Shown: one piece after another, positions 20,733-29,450 of the stretch
How positions within the stretch are numbered: the stretch's first letter is position 1
Layout of the letters: each line of letters begins with the position of its first letter
Source of the DNA: Humidesulfovibrio mexicanus
GTDB taxonomy: Bacteria > Desulfobacterota > Desulfovibrionia > Desulfovibrionales > Desulfovibrionaceae
NCBI RefSeq assembly: GCF_900188225.1
Contig: NZ_FZOC01000005.1
Location: forward strand, 171,735 to 235,734
Direction of reading: 5' to 3'
Length of the DNA: 64,000 nt
Made by a program: the position numbers and the translations under genes
The notes under the pieces: generated by a model
Database searches by the model: none
Told to the model about the DNA's origin: nothing
What the model saw: the letters and a program-made list of their open reading frames with translations, nothing else

Positions 20733-21562
20733 CACTGGCGGCGCTCCATTGCTTCGGCGAATGATCGCCCGTTCGGCCCGCCGTTGGCAGGACGGGGCCT
20801 CCGTGTGCCGGTGGGGCGGGGTGCCAGCATATTTGCGTCGGCGCAGCGCGTCTGGATGTCCAGGACATCATTGACCAGCCCGATCCAGCCAACGGCCAGG
20901 GAGACGCCTGGTCTGAACGGAACGCTCCGTGCGCAGACAGAGGCGGGGGAACCGTCAGCGCACAGGACGCATCCACAGCGCGGGCAGACATGAAAGCTGC
21001 TGAACTCCCACGCCAGACCGCAGCCCAGAGCCTTTGCAGCGGCCTCCTTGCGCGTCCAGAGATCCAGAAAGCAGCTGCGCTTGTCTGTTGCGTCCCGCAG
21101 GCAGGCCTGTTCCGCAGGGTGGAGCGCTGCGTCCATGCCGTCCAGGTTCTTCGGTGCGCCCGCCTCAGTTTCCACGTCCACACCGCATGGACGGACGCGC
21201 GAGATGGCTACGGCCGCCACCGGCCAGGAGTGCGAAAGGCTGAAATGAATTGTGTCGCTGGCCACCGCGTTGGCGATCACGGGCTTGCCGTTTCCCTCGT
21301 GGGAGAATCTCCATTCACTCGGCGCGATCGCGGGGAAGTGTAGGCTAAGGGCCTGCCGCTTCAATGAATGGGCCGCACAATACAGCAAGGCGTCATCAAA
21401 CCGCACGAACCGTGACATGCGCTGCCGCTCCTCTACGGAGAGCACAACCCACGCTGGGTAATCCCAGCCCGTGTCGTGCTGTGCTCCGCCTGCAGTCCTA
21501 GGGAATGTGACACCAGAAGCAATTGTGCTGGTGTAGATGGAGATTGTGTTGTCCAAAAGCAT
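20732..21562 (-). CDS. 4'-phosphopantetheinyl transferase, Sfp/EntD type
   Basis: A 276-aa Sfp-type transferase that should move phosphopantetheine from CoA onto the carrier domains of the four NRPS/PKS proteins downstream. The family motifs are visible: GVDVE for Mg and CoA binding, and WTRKEAAAKALG for the catalytic Glu and Lys. The N-terminal part (LSVEERQRMSRF) also fits. The C-terminal 60 or so residues are rich in Pro, Arg and Gly and do not look conserved. The gene is second in the operon, 78 bp after panD and overlapping the A-T gene by one base. The ribosome site is weak: an AAAGG about 12 bases before the ATG. Its place with the synthetases suggests it is dedicated to this pathway. 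Confidence 0.93.
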   Translation of the reverse strand: MLLDNTISIYTSTIASGVTFPRTAGGAQHDTGWDYPAWVVLSVEERQRMSRFVRFDDALLYCAAHSLKRQALSLHFPAIAPSEWRFSHEGNGKPVIANAVASDTIHFSLSHSWPVAAVAISRVRPCGVDVETEAGAPKNLDGMDAALHPAEQACLRDATDKRSCFLDLWTRKEAAAKALGCGLAWEFSSFHVCPRCGCVLCADGSPASVCARSVPFRPGVSLAVGWIGLVNDVLDIQTRCADANMLAPRPTGTRRPRPANGGPNGRSFAEAMERRQ

Positions 21563-21581
21563 CGCGCTGCTGTGCCCTTTT

Positions 21582-21611
21582 GCGGCGGAAAGACCAGATG
21601 CTTTCCGCCGC
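21582..21611 (-). other. Intercistronic hairpin between panD and the PPTase gene
   Basis: A perfect 11-bp inverted repeat (GCGGCGGAAAG / CTTTCCGCCGC, 8-base loop) fills most of the 78-bp gap between panD and the phosphopantetheinyl transferase. On the transcribed minus strand it is followed by AAAAGGG and not a U tract, so it is not a classical terminator. It could stabilise or end the panD message and set the ratio of PanD to synthetases. No function is shown by the sequence. Confidence 0.5.
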
Positions 21612-21640
21612 GCTATTACATTGCGTTACGAAATAAAGAA

Positions 21641-22057
21641 CTATTCTGCTGGCACCATGCTGAAGTGGAAATCGCCAGCATCATCCTTGTGAGCATCATA
21701 CTTGAGAACATCGATAACCTTGTTGCCATCGCCGAAGATGAGGACGGTTGGCTTGACGGCGCATATGTCGTCAGGCGTGTTGACATACAACGATGCGCCG
21801 ATGATCACTTCGTCGCCGATTTGGCAACGGCGGGCCGAAGCACCGTTAAGAACACAACATCCTGATCCTGGCTCACCGTAGATGACGTATGTTGAGGTTC
21901 GCTCTCCATTCGTCTTGTTCCAAATGTACACGTATTCGAGAGGGTAAATGCCAGCTTTTCTGCACAAGACAGGGTCAAGTGTTATGGAGCCTCTGTAGTT
22001 GAGGTTACTGTCGGTCACACGGATTCCGTGCAGCTTTGCGCGGATCATCTTGATCAT
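21641..22057 (-). CDS. panD: Aspartate 1-decarboxylase (beta-alanine synthesis)
   Basis: A 138-aa PanD-like pyruvoyl enzyme that decarboxylates L-aspartate to beta-alanine. Recognisable parts are the N-terminal [14 protein letters not shown], the self-cleavage site RGS with Ser24 as the pyruvoyl precursor, NGER.STYVI-like and [16 protein letters not shown] segments. The length matches the family. The ATG at 22057 has AAGGAG seven bases upstream, so the extra MIK before the usual first Met is probably translated. It is the first gene of the NRPS/PKS operon. Beta-alanine is also a precursor of pantothenate and CoA, but the position beside an A domain with a beta-alanine-like code suggests supply of a peptide building block. 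Base composition is clearly less GC-rich than the synthetase genes, a hint of separate origin. Confidence 0.9.
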   Translation of the reverse strand: MIKMIRAKLHGIRVTDSNLNYRGSITLDPVLCRKAGIYPLEYVYIWNKTNGERTSTYVIYGEPGSGCCVLNGASARRCQIGDEVIIGASLYVNTPDDICAVKPTVLIFGDGNKVIDVLKYDAHKDDAGDFHFSMVPAE

Positions 22058-22401
22058 TATGCGTCTCCTTTATGATTCGCAAAGTAGAGGAACATTGACT
22101 CGTACCAATTTGACACTATTCCGAGTGAGCGCAGCGAGTTACCCGGAAAGGGAGTATTGGTGCCCGATTTATGAAATTGAGTTTCATTTTCATTTCTGAC
22201 GTGGTCGTTCGCGACAGAAATGGAGGCGGCGGGGGGGGCTGGGTTTTGGGAAGCGGGCAAGCGTTGCGAAAATGGCGGCTTGGGGTATCCAAGCTCCGTT
22301 TCCGGGGAGCAGTTTACGTTTGAAATGATGTTAACAATCAAATTCACTTGCGCCAGCGGAACTAGCACCGCATGGTCACCCTGAGATGACGAGGAGGAGT
22401 T
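22058..22401. promoter_or_regulatory. Divergent promoter region between panD operon and TonB receptor
   Basis: This 344-bp stretch has no credible gene. It is AT-richer than its surroundings and must hold the promoters of the leftward synthetase operon and of the rightward receptor gene. It contains the Fur-like box at 22171-22191. A second weaker match (12 of 19 positions by my count) is at 22327-22345, about 60 bp before the receptor start. I could not place -35/-10 elements with confidence. Confidence 0.6.
22171..22191. promoter_or_regulatory. Fur-like box, panD/TonB-receptor intergenic region
   Basis: Bases 22171-22187 form the palindrome ATGAAATTGAGTTTCAT (6-bp arms). The 19-mer 22173-22191 matches the classical Fur consensus at 13 of 19 positions by my count. 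It lies between the divergent operon and receptor, so iron-bound Fur could repress both. It is a prediction; the consensus in this lineage may differ. Confidence 0.5.
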
Positions 22402-24519
22402 GTGAAGAGTATGCCAAGAGTCCCCCGCATGAAGGCCGCCTTCGTGCTCATGGCTTCAGTGGCGCTGGCGGGCGTTGCCAGCGTGTCGGCCCACGCGGCG
22501 GATGCCGCCGCCCAAACAGCGTCGGCGAAGAAAGAGGATAAGACGTATTTGCTTGACTCGGTGAAGGTCTTCGCCAACAAGCGCGAGCAAAACGCCCAGG
22601 ACACGCCCATCGCCATGACCATCATCGACGGCGAGAAGCTTGAGGACGCCGGGATCGAGACCTTGCAGGACGTATTCAATCGCATCCCGAACCTGTATTC
22701 CGGCAGCACGGTGGGCAACAACCAGTTCATGTCCTTCCGGGGCAAGGCGACCATGGGGTTTGTCGAGGCCAACCCGCTCATCGTTTACGTGGACGGCGTG
22801 CCCTTGGATTCCTTTCTGAACACCGATCCGAGCCTGCTGAACGTCGAGCGCATCGAGGTGCTTCGCGGCTCCCAGAGTGTCATGTACGGCAAAAGCAGCA
22901 TGGGCGGTGTCATCAACATTATTTCCAAGAAACCCACCAACGAGCACCGGTACAACGCCTATACCTCCGTAGGCACGAACTGGACGCGTGAGGTGGGCGG
23001 CTTGGCCTCCGGCCCCATCGTCGAGGACAGGTTTTTCTACACTCTCTCCGCCCAGTACGACGGCAACGAAGGCTACATGCGCAACAGCAGGAGCGATGAG
23101 AGCAACTCCAAGGACACCGGCCGTGTGAAAGCCCAGCTGCGGTTTACGCCGAGCGACAGGCTGGAGATGGACTTCATGACGGAGTTCATGGCCGAGTACA
23201 AAGGCATGGAGCCCATGATCAAGGGCAACCGTGCAACCCTGAGCAGCGTGCTCAATCCCGACGACCGCACCATCAGCAACGCCCTGAGCTCGGCCTTCTC
23301 CCTGGGCTACGACATGGATTGGTCGCGCTTCGAGTCCGTCACCACCTTCCACAACGACGCCGTGGACTACACCCAGGACCTGACCTATCTGGGCCTGGGC
23401 CTCACGGATTCAGGCCGCAAGGTGCAGAAGACCGAGTACACTCAGGAGTTCCGCCTCAAGTCCCCGGAGTCTGAAAAGGGCATGAGCTGGCTCATGGGCG
23501 TGTACGGCAGCTACAAGGACCATGACCGGAAGAAGGTCTACTCCTACTTCCCGGCTTTCTTCATGTACACCAACTCGCCAAATGAGGAAAAGACAAAAGA
23601 TTTCGCCATGTTCGGCCAGATGGGCATTCCGCTGTGGGACGAGAGCCTGGAGTTGTCCCCGGCCCTGCGCTTCCAGTACACGGACAAGAGCATCGACTTC
23701 AAGCACAGCACCGTCATCGGGGGCGTGGTGACTCCGGGCAACAGGGAACATACCAGCGACCACTGGACCGCAGTGCTCCCCCGTCTGACCCTCTCCAAGC
23801 GCTTTACGGATGCGTTCATGACCTATGCCAGCGTTGCCAAGGGTTACCAGCCCGGCGGCTTCAACTGGTCGAGCAGCAAGACCAACCCCAAAGACCACAC
23901 CTTTGACGAGCAGACGTCCTGGGACTACGAACTGGGCTTGAAGAGCGACCTCTTCGACAAGCGGCTTACGGTGAACGCCAACGTTTTCTATTCCGACATC
24001 AAGGACCTGCAGACCATTACCTACGAGGCGGCAACCATGTCCTACCTGACGGACAACGCGGGCAAGGCGTACAGCGTGGGCGCGGAGCTCGACGTCACGG
24101 CCCGGCTGGCCCAGGGACTGGACCTGGAGCTCTCCGCAGCCTTCACCAGGGCCAAGTTTGCGGAGTACGCCGGCGTCAGCGCGGCGGGCAACTTCGATTA
24201 CGCAGGCAACAGGGTTCCCCTCACTCCCGAGCACACCTTAAGCGCAGCGCTCCAGTACCGGCACGAGAGCGGCGTGTTCCTGCGCGGCGAGGTGCTGCAC
24301 TACGGAAAGATGTACTGGGACGACGCCAACACCTCCACCCGCAACAATATGACCATAGCCAACGCCAAGGTTGGCTACGAGCTGGAGAATTGGAAGGCGT
24401 ATGTCTACGGGAACAACGTTTTCGACGAGCGCTACATGACATATTACACTGCGGCGTCGGACATGGGCAGCGTGGGCGCTCCCAGCGCCTTCGGCTTCCG
24501 TGTGGAGGCCAGTTTCTAG
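22402..24519 (+). CDS. TonB-dependent outer-membrane siderophore receptor
   Basis: A 705-aa TonB-dependent receptor that should import the ferric metallophore across the outer membrane. It starts with GTG at 22402 behind GAGGAGGAG. Residues about 10-32 form a signal peptide (charged start, hydrophobic core, cleavage after SAHA). A TonB-box-like DSVKVFA is followed by the plug domain with VYVDGVPL, VERIEVLRGSQSVMYG and GGVINIISKKP, all usual plug landmarks. The rest is a barrel rich in alternating aromatic residues that ends in Phe (VEASF), as outer-membrane proteins do. Its place opposite the synthetase operon and beside an AraC regulator and paired ABC transporters matches yersiniabactin/pyochelin-type loci. 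The substrate is inferred to be the product of this cluster. Confidence 0.94.
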   Translation: MKSMPRVPRMKAAFVLMASVALAGVASVSAHAADAAAQTASAKKEDKTYLLDSVKVFANKREQNAQDTPIAMTIIDGEKLEDAGIETLQDVFNRIPNLYSGSTVGNNQFMSFRGKATMGFVEANPLIVYVDGVPLDSFLNTDPSLLNVERIEVLRGSQSVMYGKSSMGGVINIISKKPTNEHRYNAYTSVGTNWTREVGGLASGPIVEDRFFYTLSAQYDGNEGYMRNSRSDESNSKDTGRVKAQLRFTPSDRLEMDFMTEFMAEYKGMEPMIKGNRATLSSVLNPDDRTISNALSSAFSLGYDMDWSRFESVTTFHNDAVDYTQDLTYLGLGLTDSGRKVQKTEYTQEFRLKSPESEKGMSWLMGVYGSYKDHDRKKVYSYFPAFFMYTNSPNEEKTKDFAMFGQMGIPLWDESLELSPALRFQYTDKSIDFKHSTVIGGVVTPGNREHTSDHWTAVLPRLTLSKRFTDAFMTYASVAKGYQPGGFNWSSSKTNPKDHTFDEQTSWDYELGLKSDLFDKRLTVNANVFYSDIKDLQTITYEAATMSYLTDNAGKAYSVGAELDVTARLAQGLDLELSAAFTRAKFAEYAGVSAAGNFDYAGNRVPLTPEHTLSAALQYRHESGVFLRGEVLHYGKMYWDDANTSTRNNMTIANAKVGYELENWKAYVYGNNVFDERYMTYYTAASDMGSVGAPSAFGFRVEASF

Positions 24520-24541
24520 ACCCCCGGAACCATAAACCGCG

Positions 24542-24575
24542 CAGGGCGCAGGCTGGAATTTCAGCCTGCGCCCTG
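24542..24575. terminator. Strong hairpin terminator between receptor and regulator genes
   Basis: A perfect 14-bp stem (CAGGGCGCAGGCTG / CAGCCTGCGCCCTG) with a 6-base loop, 22 bp after the receptor stop codon and about 30 bp from the end of the convergent regulator gene. It is followed by TCTGTCTT on the plus strand. It probably ends the receptor transcript and may serve both directions. Confidence 0.75.
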
Positions 24576-24606
24576 TCTGTCTTGGAACGGCCAGCCGCTT
24601 GGCGGG

Positions 24607-25629
24607 CTATGAAGGACTCTCCACACGATAGCCCTTGGCCACGGCGCCCGGCGTGACGCCGAAGTGTTTCTTGAAGGCGGAAATGAAGTGGCTTACGTTG
24701 GTGTAGCCCACGTCCCAGGCGCACTCGCTCACGTTCTTGCCGTCGTTGACCAGCGAGAGGTAGGCCGTCTTCACGCGCTGGCGCTGCAGGTGGCCGAAGA
24801 CCGTGGTCCCAAAGGCCTGCTTGAACCCTCGCTTAAGCTTGAACTCGTTCATGCCCACCTCCCTGCACAGTTCCTGCATGGAGGGTGGGGTCACGATGTC
24901 ATTTTCCATGCGCTGGCGAACGAGGTCCAGCTTGTGCAGGTCCTCCCGCGACAGGGGAGGCTGGTCGGCCTGGGCCTTGTCCTGCAGGTGGTCCAGGACG
25001 ACGCACAGCATTTCCAGCCCGGCGCTGCACGCAAAGACCTTGAACAGCTCCGGGTTCAGCGAGGTGCGCAGCATCCTGTCCGCCAGGGCGACAGCCTGCG
25101 GTGGCGCAGGAAGGCTGTGGGCGTACAGTCCCCCTTCCTCCTGGAGGATGATGTTTCGCAAGGGGCCGGGCAGGCTGGCGATGAGCGGAGCGCCGTAGAG
25201 GTCGCGCAGGAACCTGGGGTCCACCATGAGCATGACGCTTGAATGGGACTGTTCTCCGCTGGAGATGGTCTCGCCGCAGCAGTTGGGCGCGTAGCCGATG
25301 TAGAGGTCGTTGTCGCGGATGTGGATTTCCTTGGCCGCAGCATGGGCAAACCGCACCACACCATGGCCGGAAAGCGAAATCGAGAGCACCATGGGCGATT
25401 TTTTGAAGGAAAAGGCCTTGGGCTTCGGGTCCGGAGCCACGTTGTCGGCCATGATGATGCTGAAGCCTGAGCGCAAGGAAAGCTCGCGAATGCCTTGCGA
25501 GTAGTTGCTGTGGGCTGTGTCCACCGTGCGCGTAAAGGACTCGTATTCGTTGGCGCTCAAACTTTCGAGCGCTTCGAAAAAGCTGCCGCTTCCCTTGGCG
25601 GGGAGGGCCATGTCTAGGATGCCGGTCAC
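24607..25629 (-). CDS. AraC-family transcriptional activator, PchR/YbtA-like
   Basis: A 340-aa AraC-family regulator. The C-terminal 100 residues hold the two helix-turn-helix motifs (MQELCREVGMNEFKLKRGFK and NVSECAWDVGYTNVSHFISAFKKHFG). The N-terminal part would bind the effector. I chose the GTG at 25629 because GGAGG lies five bases upstream. An upstream ATG at 25797 would give 396 aa, but the added residues are unlikely to be conserved and would overlap an AT-rich segment with a Fur-like box. By position it is the cluster's activator, probably sensing the ferric metallophore and switching on the receptor and synthetase genes, as PchR and YbtA do. It diverges from the ABC transporter genes. 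Confidence 0.9.
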   Translation of the reverse strand: MTGILDMALPAKGSGSFFEALESLSANEYESFTRTVDTAHSNYSQGIRELSLRSGFSIIMADNVAPDPKPKAFSFKKSPMVLSISLSGHGVVRFAHAAAKEIHIRDNDLYIGYAPNCCGETISSGEQSHSSVMLMVDPRFLRDLYGAPLIASLPGPLRNIILQEEGGLYAHSLPAPPQAVALADRMLRTSLNPELFKVFACSAGLEMLCVVLDHLQDKAQADQPPLSREDLHKLDLVRQRMENDIVTPPSMQELCREVGMNEFKLKRGFKQAFGTTVFGHLQRQRVKTAYLSLVNDGKNVSECAWDVGYTNVSHFISAFKKHFGVTPGAVAKGYRVESPS

Positions 25630-25682
25630 TGCAACCTCCGGGCGTTCTCGATGGAGGGAATACCCCTCCGTGTCAAAAAAAT

Positions 25683-25701
25683 GATAACGAAATTCAAAAT
25701 C
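25683..25701. promoter_or_regulatory. Fur-like box upstream of regulator and ABC transporter genes
   Basis: The 19-mer GATAACGAAATTCAAAATC matches the classical Fur consensus at 14 of 19 positions by my count. It lies in the AT-rich gap between the GTG start chosen for the AraC-type gene and the start of the first ABC gene, so it could bring both under iron control. Its presence also supports the shorter regulator start. Confidence 0.5.
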
Positions 25702-25823
25702 AAACACAAGCCCGGCCCACTCTCTCGTTTGCGCTTCCGGGCAGCGATAATCCCTTTGTGGGTAGCGAAGTCGCCTCGCCTCGGAAATAGTGCCCAAACC
25801 AACCTCGCAGTCTACACCGTGGG

Positions 25824-27656
25824 GTGTGCCGAAATTTCTTCAAAAAGGTCCGCCACGTGCTGAACAACATCTCCCGCGTATTCCAGGAATCCGGGGTCAG
25901 GCCCACAGCCCTTGCGTTGGCTGCGGCCTGTGCCACGGCAAGCGCTCTGCTGGCCCTCGCGCCCGCCCTCGTTGCGTATCTGGCGCTCTCGGCATACGTG
26001 GCCGGGCAAGATGGCGTGCGCCTCTACGCCTTTCTGGCCTTGGCCGCCGTGGCAGCCATGGTCCTGCGCCATGCCCTTTCCCTGGCCGGTGGGCTTTTGA
26101 GCCACCGAGTGGGCAATTTCGTGGCCACCGCCCTGCGCGAGCGTCTCCTCGAAAGCCTGGGCCGCGCCGGGGCCTGGGGGCTCTCCCATATGTCCGCCGG
26201 GCGGGTGAAGAAAATCCTCTCGGAAGACATTAACCAGATCGACATGCTTGTGTCGCACCACCTGCCGGACTTGGTTTCCTCGGTGGCCGCGCCCCTGGTC
26301 ATTGGCGCGGCTTTGCTCCTCCTGGACTGGCGCATGGCCCTGGCCGCTCTGGCGCCCTTGCCTCTGGCCCTCTGGCTGCAGGCCGGGTCGGCCCGCATCG
26401 CCCGGCGCGACGGGATCATGTCTGCCTACGGGACGGCCCAAGAGCGCATGAACAACAGCATCTCCGAGTTCGTCAAGGGTATGCCGGTGGTCAAGATTTA
26501 TAACCGGGACATGAACGCCTGCGGGCGCCTGCGCGAGAGCGTGGCGGGCTTCCGACACGTGCAGGGCGCGCTGGTGCGCAAACTTAGCGGACGCTGGGGC
26601 GGTTTTGTGGCCCTGTTGGGCCTGAGCCATGTGCCCCTGGGCGTCCTCGGGCTCTGGCTGCACGGGCAGGGCCAGCTTCACATGGCGCAGTTGGTGCTGT
26701 TCCTCATGCTGGGGCCCATGGTGCTTGGCCCGTTGGTCAAGCTCACGCGCATCGGCGCGTTTTTGAGCCAGCTGGACATGATCATGGCCAACCTGGACTC
26801 CCTGTTGCTCCCCGGGGGCGGGGAGCGGGGGGGCGTCGCGGAGTATCTCGCCCCTGCGCAGGGCGGCCCGCCAGCCGACTCCAGCCTGTCCGCCACGGAT
26901 CTCGGCTTCTCTTACGGCGGAGCGGAGGCGCTTTGCGGCGTGAATCTGGCCATTGCAGCGGGGAGCTTGGTCGCGGTGGTTGGCCCCAGCGGCAGTGGCA
27001 AGAGCACTCTGGCCGCGCTGCTGGCGGGGGTGGAGAAACCGTCCTGCGGATCGGTGCGCATCGGCGGCCGCGACGTCGCCACCATGAGCCAGGAGGAACT
27101 CTCTGCTACGGTGGCCGTGTTTTGGCAAGACGCCTTCATCTTCACCGGCACGGTGCGGGAGAACATTGCCCTGGGCAAGCCCCACGCCAGCCAGGAGGAC
27201 ATCGCCAGAGCCGCCGCCGTGGCCCGGTGCCACGAGCGGATTCTGGCTCTGCCGGATGGCTACGATACGGTCATAGGCGAGGGCGGGACGGTTCAACTCA
27301 GCGGGGGCGAGCGGCAACGTGTCGCCCTGGCTCGCTGCATTTTGCGCGACACTCCCGTGCTTATAATGGACGAGGCCACCTCGGCCATGGACGCCGAGAA
27401 CGAGCGGCAGATCCAGCAGGCGCTCTCCGCAGCCGCGCGGGGCCGCACGGTGGTGGTCATCACGCACCGTGTGCAGAGCGTGGAGCGGGCGGATCACATC
27501 ATCGTGCTCAAGGAAGGCCGCGTCAGCGGGCAGGGCAGGCACGAAGAACTCCTCCGGCGCGACCCCACCTACGCGGCCATGTGGGCCGCACATGGCGCCG
27601 CTAGGCGGTGGCGCATCAGCGGGCCTTTGACCCAGGGCGGAGAGGCCGCGGCATGA
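25824..27656 (+). CDS. ABC half-transporter, membrane-ATPase fusion (first of pair)
   Basis: A 610-aa ABC transporter with six membrane helices (about residues 25-330) fused to an ATPase domain (about 355-590). Visible ATPase motifs are Walker A GPSGSGKST, the LSGGERQR signature, Walker B LIMDEATS and the H-loop His in ITHR. The next gene overlaps by four bases and encodes the same architecture, so the two probably form a heterodimer like YbtP/YbtQ or IrtA/IrtB, which import ferric siderophore across the inner membrane despite an exporter fold. Export of the metallophore is the alternative. The listed start is GTG at 25824 with a weak ribosome site; a GTG at 25857 is possible. A C-terminal tail of about 20 residues past the ATPase looks unstructured. 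Confidence 0.92.
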   Translation: MCRNFFKKVRHVLNNISRVFQESGVRPTALALAAACATASALLALAPALVAYLALSAYVAGQDGVRLYAFLALAAVAAMVLRHALSLAGGLLSHRVGNFVATALRERLLESLGRAGAWGLSHMSAGRVKKILSEDINQIDMLVSHHLPDLVSSVAAPLVIGAALLLLDWRMALAALAPLPLALWLQAGSARIARRDGIMSAYGTAQERMNNSISEFVKGMPVVKIYNRDMNACGRLRESVAGFRHVQGALVRKLSGRWGGFVALLGLSHVPLGVLGLWLHGQGQLHMAQLVLFLMLGPMVLGPLVKLTRIGAFLSQLDMIMANLDSLLLPGGGERGGVAEYLAPAQGGPPADSSLSATDLGFSYGGAEALCGVNLAIAAGSLVAVVGPSGSGKSTLAALLAGVEKPSCGSVRIGGRDVATMSQEELSATVAVFWQDAFIFTGTVRENIALGKPHASQEDIARAAAVARCHERILALPDGYDTVIGEGGTVQLSGGERQRVALARCILRDTPVLIMDEATSAMDAENERQIQQALSAAARGRTVVVITHRVQSVERADHIIVLKEGRVSGQGRHEELLRRDPTYAAMWAAHGAARRWRISGPLTQGGEAAA

Positions 27657-29428
27657 GCGTTTTCCAAGCCGTGCGCGCGGTGTTCCGCATCTCTCACGGG
27701 GCGAGAGGGTTCGTCCAGCCTTTGTCCATGACCGTGCTGGCCACGGTGGCCCTCGGCGTCACGTGCATGGCTGTGGCCTGGGTCGTCGGCCTGGGCTGGA
27801 GCCAGTGGGGGGTCGGGCCGTCGGCCCTCGTCTCTGGGCTGGTCGGCGTCGCCCTGGCCCACGTGCTGGCCTCCATACAGGCCCGCCTTCGTTCCACCCT
27901 CATGGCCTGCGACATGGTTGTCAGGGCGCGCATGGACCTCGGCGAACACCTGCGCCTCCTGCCCCTGTCCTTCTTCCGCAGCAGGGATCCCGGCTCGGTG
28001 ACGGCCTATCTGCTACAGGACATGGTCAGCGTGGAGAACGTGTTCAGCCAGTTTTTTGTGGAACTGGCCGCCTCCGTGGTGCTGCCGCTGGCCTTCGCCT
28101 GTCTGCTGTTTCCCGCGGACTGGCGTCTGGCCCTGCCCCTGTGCCTGGTGTTCGCCGCTGCGCTTCCCGTGCTCGGGCTGGCGCGCCGCGCGGTGCGGGA
28201 CTACGGGCGCAAACACCTGGAGTCCCGCAACCGGGTGCTTTTGCACATGATGGAGTATGTGTCCGGCGTCCGGGAACTCCGGTCGTGTCTGGCTGCAGGG
28301 CTGTGCTTCCGACCCCTTGCGGAGGCCCTCAGGAGGCAGCGGACCTCGCTCATGCGCTTCGAGCTCAGTTCCGTGGGACCTATTCTGGCCTATTGCGCCC
28401 TGCTGGACCTGGGCTTTTTGGCCATGCTCCTGTTGGGGTTGTGGCTTCTGGCCGCCGGGCGGCTCGATCTCGGCCTGTTCGCCCTCTTTCTCATCCTCGG
28501 CCAGCGTTTTTTCGATCCGTTGCGGGACCTCGGAGCCTTTTTCGCGGAGCTTAGGGGCATGGGCTCCGCCGCAGTGAGGATCACGGAGGTTTTGGACACG
28601 CCGCCTCTGCCCGTGGCTGTTCCCCGGGGCGAACCGCGCGGCCACGCGTTGGAGTTCCGAAACGTATGCTTTTCCTACGATGGCCGCACCCCGACGCTTG
28701 CGGACATCAGTTTCACCGTCGCCGAAGGAAGCGTCACGGCCTTGGCCGGGCCTTCTGGCGGGGGCAAGACCACCATGGCGAGCTTGGTGGCGCGATTCTG
28801 GGATGTGGAGGAGGGAGCCATCCTTCTGGGCGGAGCGGACATTCGCTCCCTGCCTTCGGAGGAACTACTGGGCAGGTTGTGCGTGGTGTTTCAGGACGTG
28901 CACCTCTTTCACGACACCGTGCTGGAGAACATCCGCATGGGCAGGCCCGGTGCCACCCGGCAGGAGGTAGTGGAGGCGGCCAGGGCCGCCTGCTGCCACG
29001 ATTTCATCCTGCGTCTGCCGCAGGGCTACGACACGGTGGTGGGCGGCGTGAACAGCGGACTTTCCGGCGGGGAGCGACAGCGGTTGTCCATCGCCAGAGC
29101 CATGCTCAAGAACGCGCCCGTGGTGCTGCTGGACGAGGCCACCTCTTCCCTGGACCCGGAAAATGAGGCTGCCCTGCAACTGGCCCTGGGCAACCTGGTG
29201 CGGGGCAAGACCGTGTTGGTCATCGCCCACCGTTTGGCCACCATCCGCCATGCGGACCAGATCATCGTGCTGGGCGGGGGCCGCGTGGTTGAGCGGGGAA
29301 CCCATGAGCAACTGATGGCGGCAGAGGGATTGTACCGCCGCCACTGGAACCTCCAGCACGAGGCGGAGGCCTGGCGGTTGTGCGCGGAGTGCTCCGCAAG
29401 TCCGGACGTGGCGGCCCTGGGATCATGA
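27653..29428 (+). CDS. ABC half-transporter, membrane-ATPase fusion (second of pair)
   Basis: A 591-aa partner of the preceding transporter. The ATG at 27653 overlaps the previous stop (ATGA), so the two are translationally coupled. Six membrane helices (about residues 20-310) are followed by an ATPase domain with Walker A GPSGGGKTT, signature LSGGERQR, Walker B VVLLDEATS and H-loop IAHR. Both members of the pair keep a complete set of ATPase motifs, so there is no sign of a degenerate site. The same inference applies: inner-membrane transport of the ferric metallophore, with export as the alternative. The C-terminal 35 residues contain two Cys (LCAEC), which could be incidental. Confidence 0.92.
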   Translation: MSVFQAVRAVFRISHGARGFVQPLSMTVLATVALGVTCMAVAWVVGLGWSQWGVGPSALVSGLVGVALAHVLASIQARLRSTLMACDMVVRARMDLGEHLRLLPLSFFRSRDPGSVTAYLLQDMVSVENVFSQFFVELAASVVLPLAFACLLFPADWRLALPLCLVFAAALPVLGLARRAVRDYGRKHLESRNRVLLHMMEYVSGVRELRSCLAAGLCFRPLAEALRRQRTSLMRFELSSVGPILAYCALLDLGFLAMLLLGLWLLAAGRLDLGLFALFLILGQRFFDPLRDLGAFFAELRGMGSAAVRITEVLDTPPLPVAVPRGEPRGHALEFRNVCFSYDGRTPTLADISFTVAEGSVTALAGPSGGGKTTMASLVARFWDVEEGAILLGGADIRSLPSEELLGRLCVVFQDVHLFHDTVLENIRMGRPGATRQEVVEAARAACCHDFILRLPQGYDTVVGGVNSGLSGGERQRLSIARAMLKNAPVVLLDEATSSLDPENEAALQLALGNLVRGKTVLVIAHRLATIRHADQIIVLGGGRVVERGTHEQLMAAEGLYRRHWNLQHEAEAWRLCAECSASPDVAALGS

Positions 29429-29450
29429 ACCCTGCGGATGAGGGAGTGCG

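Noticed and set aside
25630..25797. Longer start for the AraC-type regulator
   Set aside because: The added 56 residues overlap a Fur-like box and AT-rich spacer, whereas the GTG at 25629 has GGAGG at proper spacing.
25812..27593. 593-codon minus-strand frame
   Set aside because: Antisense shadow of the first ABC transporter; His/Gln/Gly-rich with no motif.
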